Assembly: GCA_016933985.1 (NCBI GenBank) | Contig: JAFGTU010000194.1 | Location: 1 to 7,685, forward strand | Length of the DNA: 7,685 bases | Source of the DNA: Sedimentisphaerales bacterium | Lineage (GTDB): Bacteria > Planctomycetota > Phycisphaerae > Sedimentisphaerales > Anaerobacaceae | Direction of reading: 5' to 3' | Shown here: positions 1-6,260 of the stretch, piece by piece | How the letters are laid out: each line of letters opens with the position of its first letter | Position numbering within the stretch: the first letter of the stretch is position 1 | Notes under the pieces: model-generated | Database searches by the model: none | Told to the model about the DNA's origin: nothing | What the model saw: the letters and a program-made list of their open reading frames with translations, nothing else | Translations under genes and position numbers: made by a program

Positions 1-1
1 G

Positions 2-955
2 AGAAGCCAGGCCCTGGGCTCGTTCAGGACCATGCTCGAAGGCATTTGGCGCGACCCTGCAATACTGCTATCCGTAGGCGCCGAGGCCAGCCGCAAAGCG
101 CGTCCGAATGAGAATCTCGCCCAGCCGTTGCTTGACGTCTTCACGGTAGGCCCGGGGCGATTCACCCAGGAGGATGTCCACGAAGCCGCCCGCGCGTTTA
201 CGGGCTGGTTTGTGCTCAGGGGCCGGCTTCGCTATATTGAGCGTGAGCACGACGACGGGGACAAGCAACTATTCGGCCAAAAAGGTCCCTTCAAGGGCGA
301 CGACGTAGTGAGAATACTCCTTGAGCAACCCGCAACTGCGCAGACGTTAGTCTGTAAGCTCTACTGCTTTTTCTTGAACGAGAGCGAAGAACCCGAGGCG
401 AACCTGCTCACCCCGCTGGCCGAATCATTCGCAAAAGACTACGACATATCTAAGCTCGTCGAGACAATTCTGCGGTCGAACCTGTTCTTCTCGCCGGCGG
501 TGTATCATCAGCAGATCAAGTCGCCGATAGAGTTTGCACTGGGCATTATCAAGGGACTCGAAGAAACCGTCTCCACCACCCAGCTCGCAAAAGACCTCGC
601 CGACCTTGGCCAGAATCTTTATCACCCGCCCACAATTCACGGCTGGCCCGGCGGACGGCACTGGATCAATACCTTCACGATGACCGCACGGAGCAACCTC
701 GCCTTGGCCTTGCTCCAGGGATCAGGCCCTTACGGTGACAAGCTCAACCCCTGGCTGATCGCCCAAAATCATGGGGCATCGGATTTGCAATCCGCCGGTC
801 GATTCCTTCTTGATCTGTTCCTGCAGGGTGACGTCGAGGGCGGCGAGTACGACACTTTGCTAAAGGCCGCGGAAGCGACGACCGGCGGGCTGCAAGAGCA
901 AATTCGTCGGTTTGCCTATAACATCACCACACTTGCCGAGTTCAATCTCGCTTAG
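2..955 (+). CDS. DUF1800 family protein, 5'-truncated by the window edge
   Basis: This is the C-terminal part (317 codons plus TAG) of a DUF1800 protein. The frame is open to the first base. The ten codons before the first ATG (position 32) already read like family sequence (ALGSFRTML, usually a conserved ALGNFR-type stretch), so that ATG is internal and the true start lies outside the window. Family-like segments in order, numbered from the first visible codon, are WRDPAILL (16-23), NENLAQPLLDVFTVG (36-50), ARAFTGW (63-69), HDDGDKQLFG (83-92), GDDVVRILLEQPATA (99-113), KLYCFFLN (119-126), IKSPIEFALG (172-181), GQNLYHPPTIHGWPGG (203-218), WINTFTMTARSN (221-232), and a typical AEFNLA end. Family members usually run to about 450-600 residues, so roughly the first third is missing. 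DUF1800 genes are typically paired with DUF1501 genes, as here. The biochemical role is not established; export or surface association is inferred from the partner. The usual NENFARE-type motif is altered to NENLAQP. Confidence 0.9.
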   Translation, partial: RSQALGSFRTMLEGIWRDPAILLSVGAEASRKARPNENLAQPLLDVFTVGPGRFTQEDVHEAARAFTGWFVLRGRLRYIEREHDDGDKQLFGQKGPFKGDDVVRILLEQPATAQTLVCKLYCFFLNESEEPEANLLTPLAESFAKDYDISKLVETILRSNLFFSPAVYHQQIKSPIEFALGIIKGLEETVSTTQLAKDLADLGQNLYHPPTIHGWPGGRHWINTFTMTARSNLALALLQGSGPYGDKLNPWLIAQNHGASDLQSAGRFLLDLFLQGDVEGGEYDTLLKAAEATTGGLQEQIRRFAYNITTLAEFNLA

Positions 956-960
956 ATTTC

Positions 961-967
961 GGAGAAG
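961..967 (+). promoter_or_regulatory. Ribosome binding site of the DUF1501 gene
   Basis: GGAGAAG lies just before the ATG at 973, with the GGAG core ending 8 bases upstream. It is in the 17-base gap after the DUF1800 stop, which supports the chosen start and translation from a shared transcript. Confidence 0.75.
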
Positions 968-972
968 AAGCA

Positions 973-2187
973 ATGTCCCACACACGCCGGAATTTCTTGA
1001 AGGGCGCCTTGGGCGCCTCGGTCCTTATGCCCTTCGGCGGCTCGATGCCGAATCCGCTGACTTCCTCGGCGATGGCTGCAAAGAGGCGAGACGACCGCAA
1101 CACCGTACTCGTAGTCGTTCAGCTCTCAGGCGGCAACGACGGGCTTAACACCGTCGTTCCTTACGCCGACGACGAATACGCCCGCAACCGCCCGACTCTG
1201 CGCCTACCCACCGCAGAGCTGCACAAGATCGATTCATACATAGGTTTTCATCCGAGGATGGGAGGCTTCATGCGGCTTTACACAGAAGGGCGCCTCAGCA
1301 TCGTTCAAGGCGTTGCCAGCCCGAACACCGACGACTCGCACGAAAATGCCATGCGCATCTGGCACACTGCCGATACCGAGAACCTCGGTCGCCAAAGGGG
1401 CTGGCTGGGCCGCGCCATCGACAATGAGTGGGATGAGAACACGACAAATACCGCGGCGGTTTTTGTCGGACCGATATCGCAGCCTTTCGCTCTAAACTCG
1501 GCAAATGCAATCGTTCCCTCCATCCTTAGGCCGAGCGACCTCGTCGCCAGGCAAATCTCAGACTCCGCAGAATTGTCCGGCGCCGATGGCGACAAATCAC
1601 TGTTGAATTTCATCCGGCAATGCAGAGCAGGCGTCTCGGCGAACAAGCGAAGAATCGAACAAGAAAGCACCGGCGCGGCCAAGTATCCTTCATTCGGACT
1701 GGCTGGCCACTTGCGCAGCGTCGCCCAGCTTATCCGCGCCGACATCGGGATTCGTATATTCTTCGTCGAGCTCGGCGGCGGCGGCATCGGCGGATTCGAC
1801 AACCACGCCAATCAACTGGGCAACCACTGCGCATTGCTGCACCAGTTGTCGGAGTCGATTGCGGCCTTCGTCGATGACCTGGAGCGTGACAAGCTGCTGG
1901 ATCGGGTCCTGCTTATGACGTTCTCGGAATTCGGACGCACCGCCAAGGAGAACGGACGGCGCGGGACGGGGCACGGTATTGCCGCACCGGTCTTTCTGGT
2001 CGGCGGGAGAGTCAAGGGCGGTCTTATCGGGTCGCATCCGAGCCTGACCGATCTGCAAAACGGGGCTTTGAAGCTCAAGATTGACTTCCGCAGGGTGTAT
2101 GCGACCGTGTTGGACCGGTGGCTTGGCTTCGAGAGCCGAGCGGTGCTCGACAGACAGTACGAGGCGCTCGATATCCTGAATGTCTGA
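973..2187 (+). CDS. DUF1501 family protein with Tat signal
   Basis: A complete 404-residue DUF1501 protein, the normal length for the family. The N-terminus carries a twin-arginine motif (TRRNFLK, residues 4-10), a short hydrophobic stretch (11-22) and a possible cleavage region near SSAMAA (31-36), so Tat export is predicted. Family motifs are VVVQLSGGNDGLNTVVPY (47-64), GFHP (91-94), SHENAMRIWHTAD (122-134), GGFDNHANQ (273-281), MTFSEFGRTAKEN (315-327), GTGHG (331-335), FLVGGRVKGGLIG (341-353) and DFRRVYATVLDRWLG (371-385). DUF1501 is generally placed near the alkaline phosphatase/sulfatase fold, but no activity is established for it. Two oddities: a glycine-rich insertion (268-274) directly before the FDNHA motif, and Gly333 where most relatives have Asp in a GTDHG-type motif. 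It lies 17 bases after the DUF1800 gene and probably shares its transcript. Start support is a good ribosome binding site. Confidence 0.93.
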   Translation: MSHTRRNFLKGALGASVLMPFGGSMPNPLTSSAMAAKRRDDRNTVLVVVQLSGGNDGLNTVVPYADDEYARNRPTLRLPTAELHKIDSYIGFHPRMGGFMRLYTEGRLSIVQGVASPNTDDSHENAMRIWHTADTENLGRQRGWLGRAIDNEWDENTTNTAAVFVGPISQPFALNSANAIVPSILRPSDLVARQISDSAELSGADGDKSLLNFIRQCRAGVSANKRRIEQESTGAAKYPSFGLAGHLRSVAQLIRADIGIRIFFVELGGGGIGGFDNHANQLGNHCALLHQLSESIAAFVDDLERDKLLDRVLLMTFSEFGRTAKENGRRGTGHGIAAPVFLVGGRVKGGLIGSHPSLTDLQNGALKLKIDFRRVYATVLDRWLGFESRAVLDRQYEALDILNV

Positions 2188-2246
2188 CCTGCCCAAATCC
2201 ATACGGCCACCGCAAACGCCCGACATACCGCGGCGGCGGGGTTGAG
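2188..2246. other. Convergent intergenic spacer
   Basis: These 59 bases separate the stop of the DUF1501 gene (plus strand) from the stop of the methyltransferase gene (minus strand), so two operons end here. One imperfect GC-rich pairing exists (CCACCGC at 2207-2213 with GCGGCGG at 2230-2236, 16-base loop, one A-C mismatch). No T-run follows on either strand, so an intrinsic terminator is not supported. Confidence 0.6.
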
Positions 2247-2774
2247 TCATGTCTTGATGAAGGTGTAGGTCTTCTTGCCCTTTGCGGAGAGCTTGAACAG
2301 GCCGGTGCCTGTAAGCGAGGAGAGGATTGCGGCTTCTTTCATGTGGTGGTCGCTGAATGACAGAATTCCGTTCGGCTTCAAGATTCTGCGCAACTCGTTC
2401 AACACCTTGCCCGGCTCGCTTAACAGGTGAAACGTATCGTATAAGAGCACTACGTCTATGGCGGCGTCGGGCAAAGAGGTCTTGCAGTCGGATTGAATGG
2501 TCTTGACGTTGGTCAGGGCGTTGTCTGCGGCTATTTTCAAGGCCCTTTGTACCGCCAGCGGGTGGATATCGAGGGCGTAAAGCGTTCCCGATTCGCCGAC
2601 GAGCTTTGCGGTTTCCCGTATATAACCGCCCGGGCCGCAGCCGTAGTCGAGGACGGAGAACCCCGGCTTTATATTCGCTTCCTTCAGGACGTTTATGCGA
2701 GGCGAGAGCCAGTCGCGCAGCTTGAAAGCGGCGACCGTTATCTTGAAATACAAACCTGATTTCGGTTTGTCCAT
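2247..2774 (-). CDS. Small class I SAM-dependent methyltransferase
   Basis: A 175-residue Rossmann-type methyltransferase. SAM-binding motif I is VLDYGCGPGGY (41-51). The acidic residue after strand 2, expected to bind the ribose, is D69 in YALDIHPLA. SDC (95-97) and DVVLLYDTFHLL (107-118) match the following adenine-side and motif IV regions. LRRILKPNGILSFSDHHM (128-145) is the post-motif III strand. The protein is compact, without the extra domains of UbiE or cobalamin-pathway methyltransferases, and the substrate cannot be told from sequence. It resembles small uncharacterised methyltransferases of anaerobic bacteria and archaea (from memory, not searched). It begins 30 bases after cobA-hemD and is probably the last gene of the resB-ccsA-cobA-hemD transcript. 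That could hint at a tetrapyrrole or quinone substrate, but this is inference only. The ATG is supported by AGGATGG at 2781-2787. An out-of-frame ATG lies inside that binding site. Confidence 0.88.
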   Translation of the reverse strand: MDKPKSGLYFKITVAAFKLRDWLSPRINVLKEANIKPGFSVLDYGCGPGGYIRETAKLVGESGTLYALDIHPLAVQRALKIAADNALTNVKTIQSDCKTSLPDAAIDVVLLYDTFHLLSEPGKVLNELRRILKPNGILSFSDHHMKEAAILSSLTGTGLFKLSAKGKKTYTFIKT

Positions 2775-2780
2775 CGGCAG

Positions 2781-2787
2781 CCATCCT
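2781..2787 (-). promoter_or_regulatory. Ribosome binding site of the methyltransferase gene
   Basis: Read on the minus strand, AGGATGG ends 6 bases before the ATG at 2774. It lies in the 30-base gap after the cobA-hemD stop and sets the methyltransferase start. Confidence 0.6.
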
Positions 2788-2804
2788 ATTTAGCTAAGAT
2801 TCGG

Positions 2805-4193
2805 TTATGTTTCGGGCGGGAGGATTTCGGCCTTGATGTTATGTTTGGCCGCTTCGTCGAGGGTCGGCTGGCCGAGGCAATATACCTTTAGGCTGGGCGG
2901 TATGGTCTTGAATCGCTTCATAAATGCCCGGACCGTCGAGGCGCTTGTGAAGAGTATCTGGTCGATGTAGTCGAAGTCGGTCGGTTCGTGTTCGATGTCG
3001 ATGTTCTTATAGACGACTACGACCTCGACCTCGGCTCCGGCGGCGGTCAGACGCTCTAAGAGGACGGGCGAGCCGACTTCGGGTTTGACCAGCAGGATTC
3101 TCCTGCCCTTGACGCCGAGTTTGCCGAATTCTTCGAGCAGGCCCGCGCTCGATTCGAGCTTCGGCTGCATATCGGCCAGTACGCCGAATTCTCTGAGGGC
3201 CTCGGCGGTAGTGGCGCCGATGGCGGCGACCTTGTTCGAGGCAAGGGTCCTTGTGTCAAGGCCGATAGCATTCAGTCTCTCAAAGAAGAATTTCACGCCG
3301 TTCGTGCTCGTGAATACTATCCAATCGTAAGGGGCAAGATTCTTCAGCACGTTGTCGGCGGCGCTGTAGTCTTCGATAGGGACGAGCTTGATGAACGGCC
3401 TGTGGATGATGGTGCCGAGATGCTTATATTTCTCCGGGTGTGTGCCGGGCAGCAGTATTCTTGGCCTGGCGCCGAACCAGTCGAGCTTCTCCTGCAGCTC
3501 CACGACCTTGCCCACGATGAAGATTGCGGGCTTTCGCAGTTGGGCCTTCTCGGCAACCTCAAGGAAATTATCGAGAGTGCCCTTGACGACTCTCTGGTCG
3601 TAGCATGTGCCCTTTTCAACGGCTGCGATCTTCGTGTCTTTGGCCCAACCCTGTTTGAGCAGTGAATTGACGATTCTTTCGATGTTGGCCACGCCCATCA
3701 GGAAGATCAGCGTCCCTGCTTTTGGTATTTCGAGCTCTTTGTCTTCCTTACGATGCCCCGTGATTATGGCGAGGTTGGATGTGCAATCCCTGTGTGTAGG
3801 GGGGATTCCGGCGTAGCAGGCCGCTGCAAGCGCGCTTGTTACACCGGGAACGACCTCAAACGGGACACCCGCCTCAGCACAAGCCTCCGCCTCCTCGCCG
3901 CCTCTGCCGAATATGTATGGGTCTCCGCCTTTCAGCCTGACGATCATATTTCCGGTGCGGGCCTTTGCCACGAGCAAACTGTTGATTTCGTCCTGCGGCA
4001 GTGTGTGTTCGCTTGCGAATTTGCCGACCGATAACACCTCGGCGCCGGGACGGGCTAATTCGAGCAGCTCCGGCGGGATGAGGTGATCGTATAGAATGAC
4101 GTCGGCCTCGCTTATCAAGCGATAGCCTCTCAGCGTTATCAGTTCCGGGTCGCCGGGGCCGGCGCCTACGAGATAAACTTTTGACTTTGACAT
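2805..4193 (-). CDS. cobA-hemD: Fused uroporphyrinogen-III C-methyltransferase / uroporphyrinogen-III synthase
   Basis: A 462-residue two-domain tetrapyrrole enzyme. The N-terminal SUMT domain (about 1-240) methylates uroporphyrinogen III at C2 and C7 with SAM to give precorrin-2. It shows VYLVGAGPGDPELITLRG (6-23), LYDHLI (34-39), VRLKGGDPYIFGRGGEE (85-101), VPGVTSALAAACYAGIP (115-131), THRD (133-136), the TGH motif (145-147), EKGT (193-196) and the usual domain end KPAIFIVGKVV...KLDWF. The C-terminal HemD domain (about 243-462) closes hydroxymethylbilane to uroporphyrinogen III. It shows YDWIVFTSTNGVKFFF (289-304), VAAIGATTAEALREFG (322-337), GRRILLVKPE (363-372) and ILFTSASTVRAF (413-424). 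Such fusions are common in anaerobes and Gram-positives. The first strand-helix unit of HemD is short and lacks the usual TRP-type motif. There is no CysG-like dehydrogenase/chelatase domain. The gene follows ccsA after 50 bases; a weak GGTGGTAAG precedes the ATG. Confidence 0.95.
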   Translation of the reverse strand: MSKSKVYLVGAGPGDPELITLRGYRLISEADVILYDHLIPPELLELARPGAEVLSVGKFASEHTLPQDEINSLLVAKARTGNMIVRLKGGDPYIFGRGGEEAEACAEAGVPFEVVPGVTSALAAACYAGIPPTHRDCTSNLAIITGHRKEDKELEIPKAGTLIFLMGVANIERIVNSLLKQGWAKDTKIAAVEKGTCYDQRVVKGTLDNFLEVAEKAQLRKPAIFIVGKVVELQEKLDWFGARPRILLPGTHPEKYKHLGTIIHRPFIKLVPIEDYSAADNVLKNLAPYDWIVFTSTNGVKFFFERLNAIGLDTRTLASNKVAAIGATTAEALREFGVLADMQPKLESSAGLLEEFGKLGVKGRRILLVKPEVGSPVLLERLTAAGAEVEVVVVYKNIDIEHEPTDFDYIDQILFTSASTVRAFMKRFKTIPPSLKVYCLGQPTLDEAAKHNIKAEILPPET

Positions 4194-4243
4194 ATCAGCT
4201 TACCACCAAGACTTTCCCACAAGACAATTGTTTGCAAGGTCGA

Positions 4244-5041
4244 TCATCCGCCGGCTCCGTAGCTGTGCAGCCCCGCGAAGAGCTGGGAGAGATTCACCCA
4301 GAGAAGAGTGACAATAATGACGAGTATGCCTGCAATCGCCCATAGGCTGTTGACGCGAGGATGCCGCTTTGCGGACATATAGCGATAATGCAGGTATCCG
4401 ACGTAAACGAGCCACGAGGCGAGCGACCAGAGCTCTTTCGGGTCCCAGCCCCAGTAATCTCCCCAGGCGAGCTTGCCCCAGATACTGCCAAGAACCAATC
4501 CGAGCGTCAGCAGTGGAAAACCGATACAGATAAGCCGATAGGTTGCCTCTTCGGACGGCAGCAGATTCTCACCCGGCCTTGGGTTCCTTCCGGTGAGCTG
4601 CCAGAGGGCGTGAGAGGCGGCTTTGGCCATAAGGATGTAGGAGATCATATAAACTGCGACGTGCGGCGCGAACAACCAGCTTTGCAGGGCAGGCGGGAGC
4701 ATCTGCGGGTCGGCGTTGAAGAAAAAGCCGGCGGGAACAAGCACGACCGCCCCTATGAGCATATCAGCCGAGCGCCCCCCTATATGCAAGACTCGGCGGC
4801 AAAAAACCGTCACCGGATATATCATTCCCAGGCACAGGAACACCTCGAAGAGATTCTGCATGGGCACGTGCCGGACGTGATGCCAGCGATAGCCGAAGGA
4901 GACGACCGCCGCAACGAATCCGAGCACATACAGCGTATGCCCCGCCCTCGGCCGGCGCAGCAGGCTCGCAAGCAGCGCAAGCAGATAGGCCGCTATGGAG
5001 ATGTAAATCAGTAAGCCCTGGACTGTGTATTTGATTTCCAT
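4244..5041 (-). CDS. ccsA: Cytochrome c biogenesis protein CcsA (system II haem handling, WWD domain)
   Basis: A 265-residue polytopic membrane protein of the HemC/CcmF/CcsA haem-handling family. With ResB/Ccs1 it moves haem across the membrane and attaches it to apocytochrome c on the outer side. The tryptophan-rich WWD signature lies at about 188-210 (WGKLAWGDYWGWDPKELW and following SLASW). It is flanked by the two expected external histidines, H127 (APHVAVY) and H259 in the C-terminal GLHSYG motif. NLFEVF (63-68) matches the conserved segment near the second helix. I count about eight hydrophobic segments (near 8-28, 36-52, 66-81, 94-109, 126-146, 170-188, 206-219, 233-251). Length is short but normal for bacterial CcsA of this type. 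The ATG lies inside the 3' end of resB (34-base overlap), pointing to translational coupling. Only a distant AGGA precedes the start. The thioredoxin-like partners (CcdA, ResA) are not in the window. Confidence 0.94.
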   Translation of the reverse strand: MEIKYTVQGLLIYISIAAYLLALLASLLRRPRAGHTLYVLGFVAAVVSFGYRWHHVRHVPMQNLFEVFLCLGMIYPVTVFCRRVLHIGGRSADMLIGAVVLVPAGFFFNADPQMLPPALQSWLFAPHVAVYMISYILMAKAASHALWQLTGRNPRPGENLLPSEEATYRLICIGFPLLTLGLVLGSIWGKLAWGDYWGWDPKELWSLASWLVYVGYLHYRYMSAKRHPRVNSLWAIAGILVIIVTLLWVNLSQLFAGLHSYGAGG

Positions 5042-6147
5042 TTGCTCGCTTTTTGATCCTGTTGTTCACGGTCGGTTTGCACCGGTTTCGGTAGTTTTCT
5101 CAGCCAGAAATGCCAGAAGGCGCCGATGCAGAGCGCCAGGAATCCGCCATAGACCGAGGCAAGCCCGCTATCCGGACTGACCATCAGGACGGTGTATTCG
5201 CCCGCCTGGGCGTCGTAGGAATGTTGATAGAAATGGTATCCGCCGAAGTGCAGGGGATGATTGACCTCAATATCCTTCCGGGCGACGACCTGGCCGTCGC
5301 GAATCACCTGCAATTCGCTCACATAGTCGCGGATGACCCTTTCATAACTCATATAAAGCTGGTCGTCCGGATAGATATGGCCTCGGGACCGCTCGAAGAC
5401 GTATCTTGTGGATGCCGGTCCGTTGGGCGGCTCGATGCGGACCTCAAGGGCCGCGTTGGTTCCCGTCCCCGGTTCGTCCCCGGCGGCCCTGCTGTCGCCT
5501 TCGATCGCTATTTTGAAATTCTCGAAGACCTTTACGATCTCCACGGTTCCGAACTGCAGACCTAATTGGAATCGAGCGCCGATTTGAACGGGAAATTCCC
5601 ACGCTGCATCGCCTTGCCTGATCTGAATGTAGATGTGTCCCGGCTCGTAGTATTCAAGTCGAAAGTCTTTCAGTCTTATGTAGAACGGCAGCTCTCGTAT
5701 CTCGTTGTCTTCCAATACGACCCGGTTGTCGGAATAGCCCTCGTAGATTTGCATTTGTCCCGTTGGCACTATGTCGGTTCCGAAAAGCCTTTTCTGGATG
5801 TTGCGTCCGGCGTCCGAGCCCCAGATTGCCCCGGCCAGGATGAGGATACACCCGGCGTGCACGAGCAGAAGGGCGGGCACGCGAAGCAGCCGTCGAAACA
5901 GAACGATTCCAACCGCCAGCAGCAAGGCAAACACCACCCAATAGATGCCCAAGGGGGCCGTGTTGAAAAAGGCCTTGGCGCGCTCGGGACCGATAAATGC
6001 GCCATAGACGGAAAAGAAGAACAACAGCACGATAAGCGCCATTGCGGCCCACATAGCGGTCCGTCTGAGCCTGTTCTTCAGTCCTTGTTGCACACTCGAA
6101 GCCATATCAATCCGCCGCCCGGCAGGTCCCCGGAACGTGTCCTGCAT
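5008..6147 (-). CDS. resB: Cytochrome c biogenesis protein ResB/Ccs1
   Basis: A 379-residue ResB-family protein, partner of CcsA in the system II cytochrome c synthetase. Three hydrophobic segments come first (about 33-52, 67-86, 91-109). The third carries H97 in LLLVHAGCILILAG, at the position of a conserved membrane histidine in ResB proteins. A large external domain follows (about 112-327), with the family-typical LPFYIRLKDFRLEYYEPG (153-170) and IEVNHPLHFGGYHFYQHSY (293-311). A fourth membrane helix lies at about 329-348, then a charged tail. The order resB then ccsA with a 34-base overlap is the standard arrangement. The start is uncertain. ATG 6147 has no clear ribosome binding site and follows an in-frame TGA at 6151-6153, which bars any earlier start in this frame. 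The second Met (codon 15, ATG at 6105) has GGCGGA 5 bases upstream and would remove a poorly hydrophobic leader, so it may be the true start. A candidate promoter lies upstream. Confidence 0.92.
   Translation of the reverse strand: MQDTFRGPAGRRIDMASSVQQGLKNRLRRTAMWAAMALIVLLFFFSVYGAFIGPERAKAFFNTAPLGIYWVVFALLLAVGIVLFRRLLRVPALLLVHAGCILILAGAIWGSDAGRNIQKRLFGTDIVPTGQMQIYEGYSDNRVVLEDNEIRELPFYIRLKDFRLEYYEPGHIYIQIRQGDAAWEFPVQIGARFQLGLQFGTVEIVKVFENFKIAIEGDSRAAGDEPGTGTNAALEVRIEPPNGPASTRYVFERSRGHIYPDDQLYMSYERVIRDYVSELQVIRDGQVVARKDIEVNHPLHFGGYHFYQHSYDAQAGEYTVLMVSPDSGLASVYGGFLALCIGAFWHFWLRKLPKPVQTDREQQDQKASKWKSNTQSRAY
6111..6116 (-). promoter_or_regulatory. Possible ribosome binding site for the alternative resB start at 6105
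   Basis: On the minus strand GGCGGA sits 5 bases before the ATG at 6105 (Met15 of the longer reading). The first ATG at 6147 has no comparable site, so this site bears on which start is used. The match is only approximate. Confidence 0.35.
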
Positions 6148-6185
6148 ATCTCAGGGACATAAAATGCACTTCATCTTTACACAAG

Positions 6186-6213
6186 ATTATGCCATAAGGC
6201 CCTCGAATTGCAA
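6186..6213 (-). promoter_or_regulatory. Candidate sigma70-type promoter for resB-ccsA-cobA-hemD
   Basis: Read on the minus strand, TTGCAA (6208-6213, 4 of 6 to the -35 consensus) is followed after 16 bases by CATAAT (6186-6191, 5 of 6 to the -10 consensus). A transcript would begin near 6178-6180, about 31-33 bases before the resB ATG at 6147. The site lies in the only sizeable gap of the minus-strand block, between tatD and resB, where a new transcript would be expected. Promoter consensus in the likely host lineage is uncertain. Confidence 0.45.
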
Positions 6214-6245
6214 GCGCATTAGATGCCGCGATAGCGTCCCGTCGG

Positions 6246-6260
6246 AATGGCGACGCCATT
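6246..6260. repeat. Perfect 15-base inverted repeat at the end of tatD
   Basis: AATGGCG-A-CGCCATT is a perfect 7-base inverted repeat around a single central base. It begins within the last bases of the tatD stop codon and extends into the tatD-resB spacer. In minus-strand RNA it could fold as a 6-base stem with a 3-base loop, but no U-run follows. Its centre lies roughly 74 bases upstream of the predicted resB transcription start, so it could be an operator or activator site, a weak RNA hairpin, or chance. Confidence 0.4.

Noticed and set aside
2207..2236. A possible terminator hairpin (CCACCGC with GCGGCGG) between the convergent genes.
   Set aside because: The stem has a mismatch and a 16-base loop, and no T-run follows on either strand, so it does not qualify as an intrinsic terminator.
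1690..2784. A 364-codon open frame on the minus strand, antisense to the DUF1501 gene and continuing across the convergent spacer into the methyltransferase gene.
   Set aside because: It is rich in Arg, Gln and Pro with no recognisable motif, and it overlaps two well-supported genes. Its start lies inside the methyltransferase ribosome binding site. High-GC coding sequence readily gives such shadow frames.
4194..4243. A separate promoter for cobA-hemD in the 50-base gap after ccsA.
   Set aside because: A TTGCAA-like hexamer is present on the minus strand, but no acceptable -10 element lies at the right spacing.
4361..5014. A 217-codon plus-strand frame antisense to ccsA.
   Set aside because: CcsA has its WWD motif and membrane helices in the opposite frame. 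This frame is charged, Arg/Gln-rich and featureless.
5566..6162. A 198-codon plus-strand frame antisense to resB, with a second one (5110-5565) just before it.
   Set aside because: ResB is strongly supported on the minus strand. These frames have low-complexity, motif-free composition and no convincing start signals.
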